From positions 1-22,739 of the forward strand of contig DIUS01000003.1 in assembly GCA_002423075.1 (NCBI GenBank): a DNA stretch of 22,739 nucleotides, read 5' to 3'. Source of the DNA: Microbacteriaceae bacterium UBA6152. GTDB lineage: Bacteria; Actinomycetota; Actinomycetes; Actinomycetales; Microbacteriaceae. Position 1 is the first letter of the stretch. Every line of letters starts with the position of its first letter. The notes beneath the pieces are model-generated. The model searched no databases and had not been told where the DNA came from. It saw only the letters and a list, made by a program, of their open reading frames with translations. Positions 1 to 7,668 of this stretch are shown piece by piece. The position numbers and the translations under genes are program-made.

Positions 1-48
1 GTCACGCCCTCCAGCGTATTGCGTCACGCCTCGCAGGCCTTGGGCGCG

Positions 49-756
49 TCAGGGCGCGAGCATCCAGTCGAGGGCGGCCTCGGCGTGCAGACGGGTCGTC
101 GGGAACAGCGGAATGGCGACGTGGTGCTGCTCGACGAGCAGCTCGATCTCGGTGCATCCGAGCACGATGCCTTGGGCGCCGCGGGCGACGAGTCGCTCGA
201 TGATCGCGAGGTACTGCTCGCGCGACGCGTCTGAGACCTCGCCGAGCACGAGCTCGTCATAGATGACCCGGTGCACGACGGCCTGATTGTCGTCGTCGGG
301 CACGAGCACCTCGAGGCCGTGCGACCCGATGCGGTCACGCATGAAGGGCTGCTGCATCGTGAAGCGCGTGCCGAGCATCCCGACCCGATCGAGATGAGCG
401 GCGCGCACGGCGCGAGCGGTCACGTCGCCCAGATGCAGCAACGGGATGCTCACCGCGGCTTCGATCGTCGACGCGACGAGGTGCATGGTGTTGGTGCAGA
501 GCACGATCGCCTCGGCTCCGGCCACCTCGAGAGCCAGCGCTTCGCGCGCGAGCAGCTCGCCGGCACGTTGCCACTCCCCCGCCGACTGCAGTCGTTCGAC
601 GTCGGCGAAGTCGACCGAGACCATGACGAGGTCGGCCGAGTGCACCCCACCGAGCCGCTCGGCAACGAGTTCATTGAGCAGCGAGTAGTAGAGCACCGAA
701 CTCTGCCAGCTCATGCCGCCGAGCAGCCCGATGCGGCGCTGTCGCGGATCAGCCAC
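49..756 (-). CDS. Aspartate/glutamate racemase family protein
   Basis: A 235-aa protein of the Asp/Glu racemase superfamily, whose members interconvert amino-acid enantiomers without a cofactor using two cysteines as acid and base. Visible features are the N-terminal IGLLGGMSW motif (residues 9-17) and the two catalytic cysteine contexts, LCTNTMH with Cys87 and LGCTEI with Cys201. Both cysteines are present, so an active enzyme is plausible, and the length is normal for the YgeA/RacX-like group. The start is GTG at 756, inside the last codons of the DUF389 gene (8-nt overlap), so the two are probably co-transcribed and translationally coupled. Substrate cannot be told from sequence: aspartate is the usual guess, but many relatives have broad or other specificity. 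Confidence 0.9.
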   Translation of the reverse strand: MADPRQRRIGLLGGMSWQSSVLYYSLLNELVAERLGGVHSADLVMVSVDFADVERLQSAGEWQRAGELLAREALALEVAGAEAIVLCTNTMHLVASTIEAAVSIPLLHLGDVTARAVRAAHLDRVGMLGTRFTMQQPFMRDRIGSHGLEVLVPDDDNQAVVHRVIYDELVLGEVSDASREQYLAIIERLVARGAQGIVLGCTEIELLVEQHHVAIPLFPTTRLHAEAALDWMLAP

Positions 757-1732
757 CGAGCTCGACCTCGTAGACGGGCACGAGAACGAGCGTCACAAGT
801 TGGGGGTCGACGCCGCGGTCGACGAGCGCTGCCTCGAGAGCATCCGTGTCGGGCAGGGGCAGTGGGCCGCCCAGGGTGACCGTCAACTCAGAGGTGCTGT
901 AGTCGAGACTGCGCACGGTCCAGCCAGAATCGGGGCTCCAGTCGTCGATGACCTCGACGACCGTGTGCTCCACGAGCGTCTTCGATGCGATGTCGATGCT
1001 CGTCACCGAGAGCGGCAGGCCGACGATGATGAGCATCGAGGCCAGCAGAATCACGGGCTTGCGCAGGCTCGCGCGGCGCGAGCCGTCGGTCGCTGCTACA
1101 GCAGCCAGTTTGTTGACCCCGTAGAACGACATCACCACGATGCCCGTCGCGATGATCGCGACAACGTTCGTGACGAACAGCAGCAGGGCTCCGAGTGCTT
1201 CACCGACGGCACCCGCCTCGAGCGTGAGGCCGACGACGGTCAGGGGTGGCACGAGCGAGATCGCGATAGCGACGCCCGGCAGGGTGTCAGAGATGTCACG
1301 CCGCACGAGCGCCACCGAGCCGACGACGCCCGTGCCGAGAGCCGCGAGCAGGTCGATGAGTCGCGGGCTCACGCGCCCCGCGACTTGCGAGTTGGTCGCG
1401 GCGATCACGTCACCCGACACCGTGAGGCCGATCAGGTAGCCGATCACGATCGCCGCCGTCGCCCCCGCCACGACGAGCAGCAGCGAACGCACGAGGTTGC
1501 CGCGGTCGCCGAGCACGGTGGCGAGCATTGTGCCCTGAATCGGCCCGAGCAGGGGCGCGACGATCATCGCGCCGATCACCGCAGCGGTCGAATCGGCGAC
1601 AACACCGGCCGAGGCGATGATGGCGGAGAGCACGAGCAGCAGCCAGAAGCGGCTGTAGCGGGCGGGTGCCTCCGGCCCGTCGAAGAACACCGACTCACGC
1701 ATCTGCGCGGGGCTCGCGAAGCGTGACTCCAT
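749..1732 (-). CDS. DUF389 / hydrophobic-domain family membrane protein
   Basis: A 327-aa polytopic membrane protein. The segment after residue 28 (WLLLVLSAIIASAGVVADS, then IGAMIVAPLLGPI at about 53-65) is the signature of the DUF389 family, a group of conserved bacterial membrane proteins of unknown function. Further hydrophobic helices follow to about residue 235, and the last 90 residues form a soluble, acidic domain. The ATG at 1732 is preceded by TAGATT six bases upstream (1739-1744), which suggests leaderless transcription from this codon. It heads a two-gene unit with the racemase-family gene, overlapping it by 8 nt. The family call is firm; no transport substrate or process can be assigned. 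Confidence 0.85.
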   Translation of the reverse strand: MESRFASPAQMRESVFFDGPEAPARYSRFWLLLVLSAIIASAGVVADSTAAVIGAMIVAPLLGPIQGTMLATVLGDRGNLVRSLLLVVAGATAAIVIGYLIGLTVSGDVIAATNSQVAGRVSPRLIDLLAALGTGVVGSVALVRRDISDTLPGVAIAISLVPPLTVVGLTLEAGAVGEALGALLLFVTNVVAIIATGIVVMSFYGVNKLAAVAATDGSRRASLRKPVILLASMLIIVGLPLSVTSIDIASKTLVEHTVVEVIDDWSPDSGWTVRSLDYSTSELTVTLGGPLPLPDTDALEAALVDRGVDPQLVTLVLVPVYEVELGG

Positions 1733-1783
1733 GCGCTGAATCTAGCCCTCGGCGGGCCGTCGCGCGCCCTCTAGAGTGAAGGC

Positions 1784-2083
1784 ATGATTCGCCATATCGT
1801 GCTCTTCAGACTCGCCGCCGACGACGAGGCACAGCGCCGCGACGACGCCCACGGCATCGCCGAGCGGCTCGAAGCCCTCGAGACGCAAATCGCGGGCATC
1901 CAGAGCATTCGCGTCGATCGCGATCTCGGCCTGGTCGACGGCCATTGGGATGTCGCGCTCGTGTCAGAGCACGACGACAACGCGGCACTCGAGGCCTACC
2001 AAGTGCACCCCGCACACAAAGAAGCCGCAGCGTTCATCGCGAGCGTCATCAGCGACCGCGCCGTGGTCGATTACTCGCTATAG
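1784..2083 (+). CDS. Dabb family (stress-responsive alpha/beta barrel) protein
   Basis: A 99-aa single-domain protein. The N-terminus MIRHIVLFRLA, the central VDGHWDVALVSEHDD strand region and the YQVHPAHKEAAAFI helix are typical of the Dabb (dimeric alpha-beta barrel) fold. The family includes plant stress-responsive proteins and small bacterial proteins, mostly of unknown biochemical role, that dimerise through the barrel. The ATG at 1784 has TAGAGT at 1772-1777, six bases upstream; the intervening GAAGG could also serve as a ribosome site. The gene is divergent from the DUF389 gene and is followed after 10 nt by a membrane protein on the same strand. Confidence 0.88.
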   Translation: MIRHIVLFRLAADDEAQRRDDAHGIAERLEALETQIAGIQSIRVDRDLGLVDGHWDVALVSEHDDNAALEAYQVHPAHKEAAAFIASVISDRAVVDYSL

Positions 2084-2093
2084 AGGCCACGCC

Positions 2094-2654
2094 GTGTCCG
2101 CCGACAAGCCAGCGATGGTATCGACGCCGCGCATGCCGGCGTGGATGATTGCCCGGCCCGGTGAGAACCTCTCGATCGAGCGGCTACGGCTGCGGCTCGC
2201 GGCGTATGTGTACGGCAACATTCTCGTACTCGCGGCCATCGTCATCGCGACCGGCAAGTCAATCGTCGGTGGCGAAGCGGCGCTGCTCGTGACAGTGACA
2301 GCGCTCACCACCTACAGCGCGCACATTCTCGCGCACGATGTTGGTCAGCAGCTCGGCCGCGACCGCGGCGAGCATCGGCCGCACATGGCGCATGAGATCC
2401 TCGACGCCCTGCCCATCTTGGTCTCGGGCTTGGTGCCTGCGGTGATCCTCTACGTGGCAACCTTCAACGTCGTTCCGACTCAACTCGCACAACTCACAGC
2501 TGCGGTGTGGGTTGTCGGTCGACTGGCCTTCATCGGTTTCATCGTCGAGCGGATGAGCGGCCGCGAGCCGACGTGGCGCACGCTCTCGGGCGGCATGCTG
2601 CTCGCGCTGCTGAGCGCCGTCGTCGTCGTGCTCAAGGTGCTCTTCGCGCACTAA
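2094..2654 (+). CDS. Small polytopic membrane protein, function unknown
   Basis: A 186-aa protein I do not recognise. Reading from GTG at 2094, which has GAGG seven bases upstream, it has a charged N-terminus of about 40 residues and then about five hydrophobic segments: YGNILVLAAIVIA, AALLVTVTALTTYSAHILA, ILVSGLVPAVILYVATF, LTAAVWVVGRLAFIGFI and the C-terminal MLLALLSAVVVVLKVLF. A histidine-containing loop (SAHILAHDVGQ...EHRPHMAHE) lies between the second and third. Alternative in-frame ATG starts exist at 2115, 2133 and 2145. It lies 10 nt after the Dabb gene and is probably co-transcribed. The reading frame is open further upstream, but that part is antisense-quality sequence inside the Dabb gene. 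Confidence 0.72.
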   Translation: MSADKPAMVSTPRMPAWMIARPGENLSIERLRLRLAAYVYGNILVLAAIVIATGKSIVGGEAALLVTVTALTTYSAHILAHDVGQQLGRDRGEHRPHMAHEILDALPILVSGLVPAVILYVATFNVVPTQLAQLTAAVWVVGRLAFIGFIVERMSGREPTWRTLSGGMLLALLSAVVVVLKVLFAH

Positions 2655-2692
2655 AGAAGGCGAAAGGTGAAACTGCTCGCCGACGCGCAGAG

Positions 2693-3598
2693 TTAGTGCA
2701 GCTCGTGCCGTGCCGCCGACGAAGCCGGCTCGAGCTGGAAGGTCGAGTGGTCGATCGCCACGGCGAAGTGTTCGGCGACGCAGGTCTGCAATGTCTCGGT
2801 GATGTCGGAGGCGTGACCGTCGTGGAAGCACTCGTCGTCAACGACGACGTGCGCGGTCAACACGGGCAGGCCCGTGGCGATCTGCGAGATGTGCAGATCG
2901 TGCACGTCGACGACGTGCGGCACATCGGCAATATGCTGACGCACATCGTCGAGATCGATGCCGCGTGGTACCGACTCGAGCAGCACGTCGAGCGCCTCGC
3001 GCAGCAGGCGCAGCGAGCGCGGAACGATGAGAGCGCCGATGAGGATCGCCGCGACCGCATCGGCCTGTAGCCAGCCCGTGAGAGCGATCACGAGGGCGGC
3101 AGCGACGACGGCGACCGAGCCGAGCGCGTCGGCGGCGACCTCGAGGAAAGCGGCACGCATGTTGAGGTTGCTGGTGCGTCCGCCGGCGAGCACGGAGATG
3201 GCGACGAGATTCGCGGCCAGACCAATGACGCCGAACACGACGAGTTCGAGTGGCGCGATCTCGGGCGGCTCAGCGAGCCGCTGCACACCCTCGATGAGCA
3301 CGTACAGCCCGACACCGAGAAGCACCGCGGCCTGCAGAGTCGCGCCGAGCACTTCGGCGCGCGCGAGACCCCAGGTACGCGTGCTCGATGCGGCATGCTG
3401 CATGAGCCGGGCGGCGAGCAAGGCGATGAGCAACCCGCCCGCGTCGGTGAGCATGTGCGCAGCATCTACCAACAGGGCCAGACTGCCCGTGACGACCGCC
3501 CCGACGAGCTGCACGAGCAGCACTGAGACGGTCATGCCGAACGCTATCGCGAGGCGGCGCCGGTCGACGGCGGCGTGAGCATGGTGGTGGCCGGTCAC
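2693..3598 (-). CDS. Cation diffusion facilitator (CDF) family metal exporter
   Basis: A 301-aa CDF transporter, a family that exports Zn2+, Cd2+, Co2+ or related ions in exchange for protons. It has a short His-rich N-terminus (HHHAH, residues 4-8), six predicted membrane helices, and the TM2 metal site LVDAAHMLTDAGG with H48 and D52. In TM5 the corresponding pair is E153/D157 (FLEVAADALGS), which differs from the more usual H/D-x3-D. A soluble C-terminal domain of about 85 residues (DDVRQHIADVPHVVDVHDLHI...) matches the CDF dimerisation domain. The GTG start at 3598 has GAGGAG just upstream. It is the third gene of the cmtR-like operon, 9 nt after the previous stop, so export of a toxic divalent metal under that regulator is the likely role. 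Confidence 0.92.
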   Translation of the reverse strand: MTGHHHAHAAVDRRRLAIAFGMTVSVLLVQLVGAVVTGSLALLVDAAHMLTDAGGLLIALLAARLMQHAASSTRTWGLARAEVLGATLQAAVLLGVGLYVLIEGVQRLAEPPEIAPLELVVFGVIGLAANLVAISVLAGGRTSNLNMRAAFLEVAADALGSVAVVAAALVIALTGWLQADAVAAILIGALIVPRSLRLLREALDVLLESVPRGIDLDDVRQHIADVPHVVDVHDLHISQIATGLPVLTAHVVVDDECFHDGHASDITETLQTCVAEHFAVAIDHSTFQLEPASSAARHELH

Positions 3599-3607
3599 GG
3601 ATGCTCC

Positions 3608-4306
3608 TCAGCAGCAGTCGTCACGCGTCGCGTCGCCCGGCTGATCACGCGACTCCATCAGCTCGCCGATGGGCGTGGCGCAGGTGTCGCCATTCCAGGC
3701 CTCGACGCCTTCGCGAATCGCGAACGCTCCGATGACGAGCGCGGCCACGGCATCGGCCCAGCCCCACCCAAACAGGGCGTTCGCGACGAGGCCGAGCAGC
3801 ACCGCGCCTGACAGCAACGAGCAGATGAGGGTCTGCTTCGCATCGGCAACGACGGTCGCTGAGCCGAGGGCCTGACCGGTTCGGCGCTGGATGATCGACA
3901 CGACGGGCATCACGACCACGCTGATGCTCGCGAGCACGATGCCGACACTGCTCGGCTGCGGGTCTGCTGACCCGAAGAGCGAGAGGGCCGCGCTGACGAT
4001 CGTGTAGGCGGCGAGCGCAAAGAAGGCGAAGGCGATGACTCGGAGCGTCGGTTTCTCGTAGCGCTCGGGGTCGCTGCGCGAGAACTGCCAGGCGACCGCC
4101 GCGGCCGAGAGCACTTCGACGCCGGAGTCGAGACCAAAGGCGATGAGCGCCGCCGAGTCGGCGGTAGCACCGGCGACGAGCGCGATGATGCCCTCGATGA
4201 CGTTGTAGCCGATCGTGAACGCGACGAGCAGGCGGACGCGGCGGCGCAGTAGCGCCGTGCGCTCGGGGTTGGCCGCCGAACCTTCGCGGGTACTGACGGC
4301 GGTCAT
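3608..4306 (-). CDS. CDF-superfamily-like cation transporter with Cys-rich tail
   Basis: From ATG at 4306 the product is 232 aa; an upstream in-frame start at 4345 lies inside the regulator gene and is less likely. The protein has about five or six hydrophobic helices and the pair GLDSGVEVLSA (D60, E64) and VADAKQTLICS (D155), which resemble the TM2 and TM5 sites of CDF transporters. It lacks the usual C-terminal cytoplasmic domain and instead ends in TRDDCC, with another cysteine at 209, so a thiol metal site is plausible. Its ATG overlaps the stop of the ArsR gene by 4 nt (ATGA), which argues for translational coupling. Likely a metal exporter or metal-handling membrane protein; the ion is inferred from the regulator (Cd/Pb/Zn). 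Confidence 0.82.
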   Translation of the reverse strand: MTAVSTREGSAANPERTALLRRRVRLLVAFTIGYNVIEGIIALVAGATADSAALIAFGLDSGVEVLSAAAVAWQFSRSDPERYEKPTLRVIAFAFFALAAYTIVSAALSLFGSADPQPSSVGIVLASISVVVMPVVSIIQRRTGQALGSATVVADAKQTLICSLLSGAVLLGLVANALFGWGWADAVAALVIGAFAIREGVEAWNGDTCATPIGELMESRDQPGDATRDDCC

Positions 4307-4644
4307 GCCGGCTCGCAGCAATCGACGACCGCGGTCGGCATGCACTCGGCGGTCTCGTCGACGGCCAGCACCACGCCGAGAAGGTCACGAAGTGCGTGTG
4401 TGAGCCGCGGGTCGGCGATCTCGTAGCGCATGCGGCGCCCCTCGGGCTCGGCCACGACGATGCCGCAGTCACGCAGGCACGCCAAGTGATTCGAGGCGCT
4501 CTGCTTGCTGATGCCGAGGTGATCGACCAGGTCGGCGGGATACGAGCTGCCGTCGAGAAGCCGCAGTAGCATGCGCGACCGGGTCGGGTCGGCCAGGGCT
4601 CGGCCGATGCGCAAGATCGCATCGAGCTGCATCGTGTCGGCCAT
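4303..4644 (-). CDS. cmtR: CmtR-like ArsR/SmtB metal-sensing repressor
   Basis: A 113-aa winged-helix ArsR/SmtB repressor. The stretch SNHLACLRDCGIVVA places C56 and C60 in the recognition-helix region, and AVDETAEC gives C101. This matches the three-cysteine Cd/Pb site known for mycobacterial CmtR (Cys57, Cys61, Cys102), so a Cd/Pb sensor is a well-supported inference. An extra VVDCC near the C-terminus adds two thiols. ATG at 4644 is chosen over the upstream ATG at 4659 because MADTMQL begins the conserved fold and a TACTGT box lies six bases upstream. A long palindrome covers that promoter. It overlaps the following transporter gene by 4 nt and should autoregulate the operon. Confidence 0.9.
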   Translation of the reverse strand: MADTMQLDAILRIGRALADPTRSRMLLRLLDGSSYPADLVDHLGISKQSASNHLACLRDCGIVVAEPEGRRMRYEIADPRLTHALRDLLGVVLAVDETAECMPTAVVDCCEPA

Positions 4645-4650
4645 GTCTCT

Positions 4651-4674
4651 ACAGTACACGCCAGCGTGTACTGT
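4651..4674 (-). promoter_or_regulatory. Palindromic operator over the cmtR-like promoter
   Basis: A 24-nt inverted repeat with perfect 11-nt arms (ACAGTACACGC and its complement) around a 2-nt centre. Read toward the regulator, it contains TACTGT six bases before the ATG at 4644, consistent with a leaderless -10 box, and a possible -35 TCCACA lies 17 nt further upstream. A repressor dimer bound here would block polymerase directly. Confidence 0.85.
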
Positions 4675-4708
4675 GTGGAGGCCTCGTACCGTCTGCGCGG
4701 CAGAACGG

Positions 4709-4897
4709 TCAGACGGCGAGCGCGCTCAACCCGCCGTAGACCGCGTAGGCCGGCCACACGATTGCCTGCAGTAAGCCGAGAATGACGCCCCAGAAGCTAC
4801 CGTCGCTCTGGCCGATGAAGTAGATTGCCGCGCCGATGTAGGCGAGTAGGCCGAAGAACCCGAGCGGGGCTGCCTGCTGCACTGCTTTACCTGCCAT
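4709..4897 (-). CDS. 62-aa two-helix membrane protein, function unknown
   Basis: A small hydrophobic protein (MAGKAVQQAAPLGFFGLLAY...) with two likely membrane helices, about residues 12-29 and 35-55, separated by the polar turn GQSDGSFW. The ATG at 4897 is preceded by a very good ribosome site, AGGAGG, six bases away, which argues strongly that it is translated. A TACGCT box near 4938-4943 on this strand could be its -10. It lies between the metal-regulator promoter and prfC, divergent from prfC. I know small proteins of this look in Actinobacteria but cannot assign a function. Confidence 0.75.
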   Translation of the reverse strand: MAGKAVQQAAPLGFFGLLAYIGAAIYFIGQSDGSFWGVILGLLQAIVWPAYAVYGGLSALAV

Positions 4898-5004
4898 GAG
4901 AGCCTCCTGAGGTCGCCGTCGTGCATGGTCACCGCACAGCGTACGCCTGCCGAGGGTGGGCGAGCGGCGGTGCTGCGAGGACCGAGCGCACGGCCGGACA
5001 CGCG

Positions 5005-5043
5005 TAGAATCACGGTTTGCGCACGAGTCGACACAGCCGGAGG
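5005..5043 (+). promoter_or_regulatory. Putative prfC -10 box and Shine-Dalgarno
   Basis: TAGAAT at 5005-5010 is followed by a leader of about 30 nt that ends in a GGAGG ribosome site (5039-5043) before the ATG at 5049. Unlike most promoters in this window, this one gives a leadered transcript. No convincing -35 was seen. Confidence 0.5.
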
Positions 5044-5048
5044 AATCG

Positions 5049-6650
5049 ATGAGCGAAACGCTCGATGTCGCTCACGAAGCGTCGCGTCGTCGCACCATCG
5101 CCGTCATCTCGCACCCGGACGCCGGCAAGTCAACCCTGACCGAAGCCCTGTTGTTGCACGCCCAGGCGATCGGCACCGCCGGCGCCGTGCACGGCAAGCG
5201 CGGGCGCTCGACCACCGTCTCTGACTTCATGCAGATCGAGCAGCAGCGCGGCATCTCGATCAGCAGTGCATCCATTCAATTCGACTACCGCGACGTCGTC
5301 ATCAACCTCGTCGACACCCCCGGTCACTCCGACTTCTCCGAAGACACTTACCGCGTGCTGTCGGCGGTGGATGCTGCCATCATGCTCATCGACGCCGCCA
5401 AGGGTCTCGAGGCCCAGACCATGAAGCTTTTCGAGGTCTGCCGCCGCTGGAACGTGCCGATCATCACGATGGTCAACAAGTGGGACCGCCCCGGCAAGGA
5501 GGCGCTCGAGCTCGTCGACGAGATCCGCGAGCGCACCGGGCTGCTGCCGACCCCCATCACGTGGCCGGTCGGCGACGCCGGGTACTTCGAAGGCCTGCTC
5601 GACGTCGAGAGCGGAACCATGCAGCGCTTCGAACGCTCGAGCGGCGGCGCGACGGTGTCGCACTGGACCGAGCTCGAACCAGAGCAGGCGGCCGCGGAGC
5701 ACGGCACCGCCTGGCAGACAGCGCGCGAAGAAGTCGATCTGCTGGCTCTCGACGACCACGTGCACGACACCGCTCGATTTCGGGCCCGCGAGACGACGCC
5801 CCTGGTCTTCGGCGCCGCCGTGCACAACATCGGCATTCACATGCTGCTCGATCTGGTCGCGGCCGAGGCTCCCGGCGCGGTGGCACGCCGCGCCGTCGAC
5901 GAGACCGCTCGCGCCGTCGACGACGACTTCTCGGGCTATGTGTTCAAGGTGCAGGCCGGGCTCGACTCGGCGCACCGCGACCGCATCGCCTTCTTACGCG
6001 TCTGCTCGGGGCGTTTCGAACGCGGCATGACCGTGACCAACGCTCGATCGGGTCGCACCGTCACGACGAAGTATGCGCAGCAGCTCTTCGGCAGCGAGCG
6101 TGAGACCGTCGAAGAAGCCTGGCCCGGTGACGTCGTCGGGCTCGTCAACGCGACGATGCTGCGCCCTGGCGACACCGTCTATCTGGGCGACGCCGTGCAG
6201 TTTCCTGAGCTGCCGCGCTTCGTGCCCGAGCACTTCAGCGTCGTGCGCGCCGCCGACCTGTCGAAGTACAAGCAGTTTCGCAAAGGCGTCGAGTCGCTCG
6301 AGCAGGAGGGCGTGCTGCAGGTGCTGCGGTCAGAGCGACGCGGGGAACAGCATCCGGTTCTCGGCGCTGTCGGCCCCCTGCAGTTCGAGGTCTTCGCCCA
6401 GCGCATGGAGCTCGAGTTCTCGTGCCGCGTCATTCTTGAACCGTTGAGCTACGAAATGGTCTACCTGACCGATGAAGCGTCGGCACCCGCCCTCGACCGG
6501 CAGCGCGAGTGCGAGATCGCACGACGTGGTGACGGCGTCGTGCTCGCCCTCGTCTCGACTCCGTGGCGCGCGCGCTCGATCGCGACGACCAACCCCGAAC
6601 TCACGCTGCTCACCGTGGCGGGCGAGCCGCTCGTCGGGCGGGCTGCGTAG
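5049..6650 (+). CDS. prfC: Peptide chain release factor 3
   Basis: A 533-aa translational GTPase, close to the 529 aa of E. coli RF3. RF3 recycles RF1/RF2 from the ribosome after peptide release. Motifs in order: P-loop ISHPDAGKST (20-29), switch region EQQRGISISSAS (64-74), DTPGHSDFSEDTYR (89-102), NKWD (143-146), followed by the domain II and III stretches expected for PrfC (GYVFKVQAG, VGPLQFEVFAQRM). RGISISS rather than the RGITI of elongation factors separates it from EF-G. ATG at 5049 has GGAGG upstream and begins the conserved MSETLDVAHEASRRRTIAVI; the longer frame to 4956 is non-coding in character. Convergent with the broken gene downstream. Confidence 0.96.
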   Translation: MSETLDVAHEASRRRTIAVISHPDAGKSTLTEALLLHAQAIGTAGAVHGKRGRSTTVSDFMQIEQQRGISISSASIQFDYRDVVINLVDTPGHSDFSEDTYRVLSAVDAAIMLIDAAKGLEAQTMKLFEVCRRWNVPIITMVNKWDRPGKEALELVDEIRERTGLLPTPITWPVGDAGYFEGLLDVESGTMQRFERSSGGATVSHWTELEPEQAAAEHGTAWQTAREEVDLLALDDHVHDTARFRARETTPLVFGAAVHNIGIHMLLDLVAAEAPGAVARRAVDETARAVDDDFSGYVFKVQAGLDSAHRDRIAFLRVCSGRFERGMTVTNARSGRTVTTKYAQQLFGSERETVEEAWPGDVVGLVNATMLRPGDTVYLGDAVQFPELPRFVPEHFSVVRAADLSKYKQFRKGVESLEQEGVLQVLRSERRGEQHPVLGAVGPLQFEVFAQRMELEFSCRVILEPLSYEMVYLTDEASAPALDRQRECEIARRGDGVVLALVSTPWRARSIATTNPELTLLTVAGEPLVGRAA

Positions 6651-7635
6651 CCTCGCGCCTCCCACCAGCGCAGAACGCGCAGTGACAAGAACGTGAGCCA
6701 CGGCGAGGGCTCGCCGACGGGCACGTCGAGCTCGAACCAGACGCGGCCCGGGTGACGGCGCTCCTGCACCCAGGTTCCTGGAAAACTCTGCCCGTCTAGC
6801 TGCTGGGCGCTGCGGATGATCCCGATCGCGTCGGATGCTCGCTCGTCGGGCGGCGCGCCCTCGAGCAGTGACGCTCGTCGCCGGTAGTCGACCGCGTTGA
6901 GGGCCGTGTAGACGTGACGGAACGGGTAGCCGAACGACGCGACCCACGGGCCCACGTGCTCGCCAGTGGAGGCTCGGTAGAGCATCCGTCGACTGAGCAG
7001 GTACTCCTCGGCCGCGTGACGCACCTCGCGCAGGCGGGTGTCGCCGGTGCGTTCTTCCCCGTCGAGGATGCCCTTCAGCGAGTTGAGCGTTGAGTGAAAG
7101 CTCGAGCGCGTCGAGCCCTCGACCCACTCGCAGTTCCAGCCGCCGTCGGGCATCGTGTGCTCGGAGAACCAGGTGGCGAGCCCCACGACGTCGGCGCCGA
7201 GCCAGGCACCGTTCGCGAGCGTGAAGCCGTTGATGCACGCGTCGACCTCGCCGCCCCCGTAGGGCAGGTCGTCGTACTCCCACCGGGCGCTGGCGGCGAG
7301 CTGCTCGGCGGTTCCGGCGAGCGCCGCGGCGTCGAGGCCCCACTCGCGCAGGGTGTTAAGGCTCCACGTCGTGGCCGTCCACGGCTGACCGTGCTTCGCC
7401 TCTTCGCCTCTTCGCCGTTCCCGTCGACATCGGCCGGAAAGTAGGCGCCGCCCGCCCACTGGCCGTCGGCGTCTTGGTGCGAGAGCAGCGTGGCGCCCAT
7501 GCCCTCGGTCTCCACCCGGGCGCGAGTCGCCTGCCACACGGCCTCGGGCTCATCGAGCAGGTCGCGCTCGACCTGCCAGCGCAAGGAAGGGTCGGTGTCG
7601 AGCATCCAGTCGAGCAGCGCACCGTCAACCGTCAT
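6461..7635 (-). pseudogene. Frameshifted prenyltransferase/squalene-oxidase repeat protein
   Basis: Two frames together encode one protein. The first (from 7635) reads MTVDGALLDWMLDTDPSLRWQVERDLL and DADGQWAGGAYFPADVDGNGEEAK; the second continues HGQPWTATTWSLNTLREWGLD, MPDGGWNCEWVEG and FLSLRVLRWWEARG. DGQW and DGGW resemble QW repeats of the alpha/alpha-toroid terpene-cyclase fold; I recall similar proteins of about 300 aa in Actinobacteria. No DXDD catalytic motif is visible, so cyclase activity is doubtful even for the intact gene. The break lies in an 8-bp tandem repeat at 7394-7416; deleting one unit restores a single frame. Family-like sequence ends near 6650, but the frame stays open to 6461, antisense to the prfC end, so the original stop may also be lost. 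A sequencing error is not excluded. Confidence 0.78.
7394..7416. repeat. 8-bp tandem repeat at the frameshift
   Basis: The unit CTTCGCCT occurs at 7394-7401 and 7402-7409, followed by seven bases of a third copy (7410-7416). The frame on the minus strand changes here by an amount equal to one 8-bp unit (8 mod 3 = 2), which fits duplication by strand slippage. Confidence 0.85.
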
Positions 7636-7668
7636 GGGACGAACGTAGTCAGCGGTCTGTTGTTGAGC

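Noticed and set aside
1..48. Repeated GCGTCACGCC-like bases at the left edge
   Set aside because: Two short similar words at the window edge; too short and truncated to call a repeat or terminator.
713..1726. A 337-codon plus-strand frame opposite the DUF389 gene
   Set aside because: Composition is Arg/Asp/His-heavy with no domain; the opposite frame encodes a well-formed membrane protein.
5130..5975. A 281-codon minus-strand frame opposite prfC
   Set aside because: Mirror of the RF3 GTPase domain with no recognisable features.
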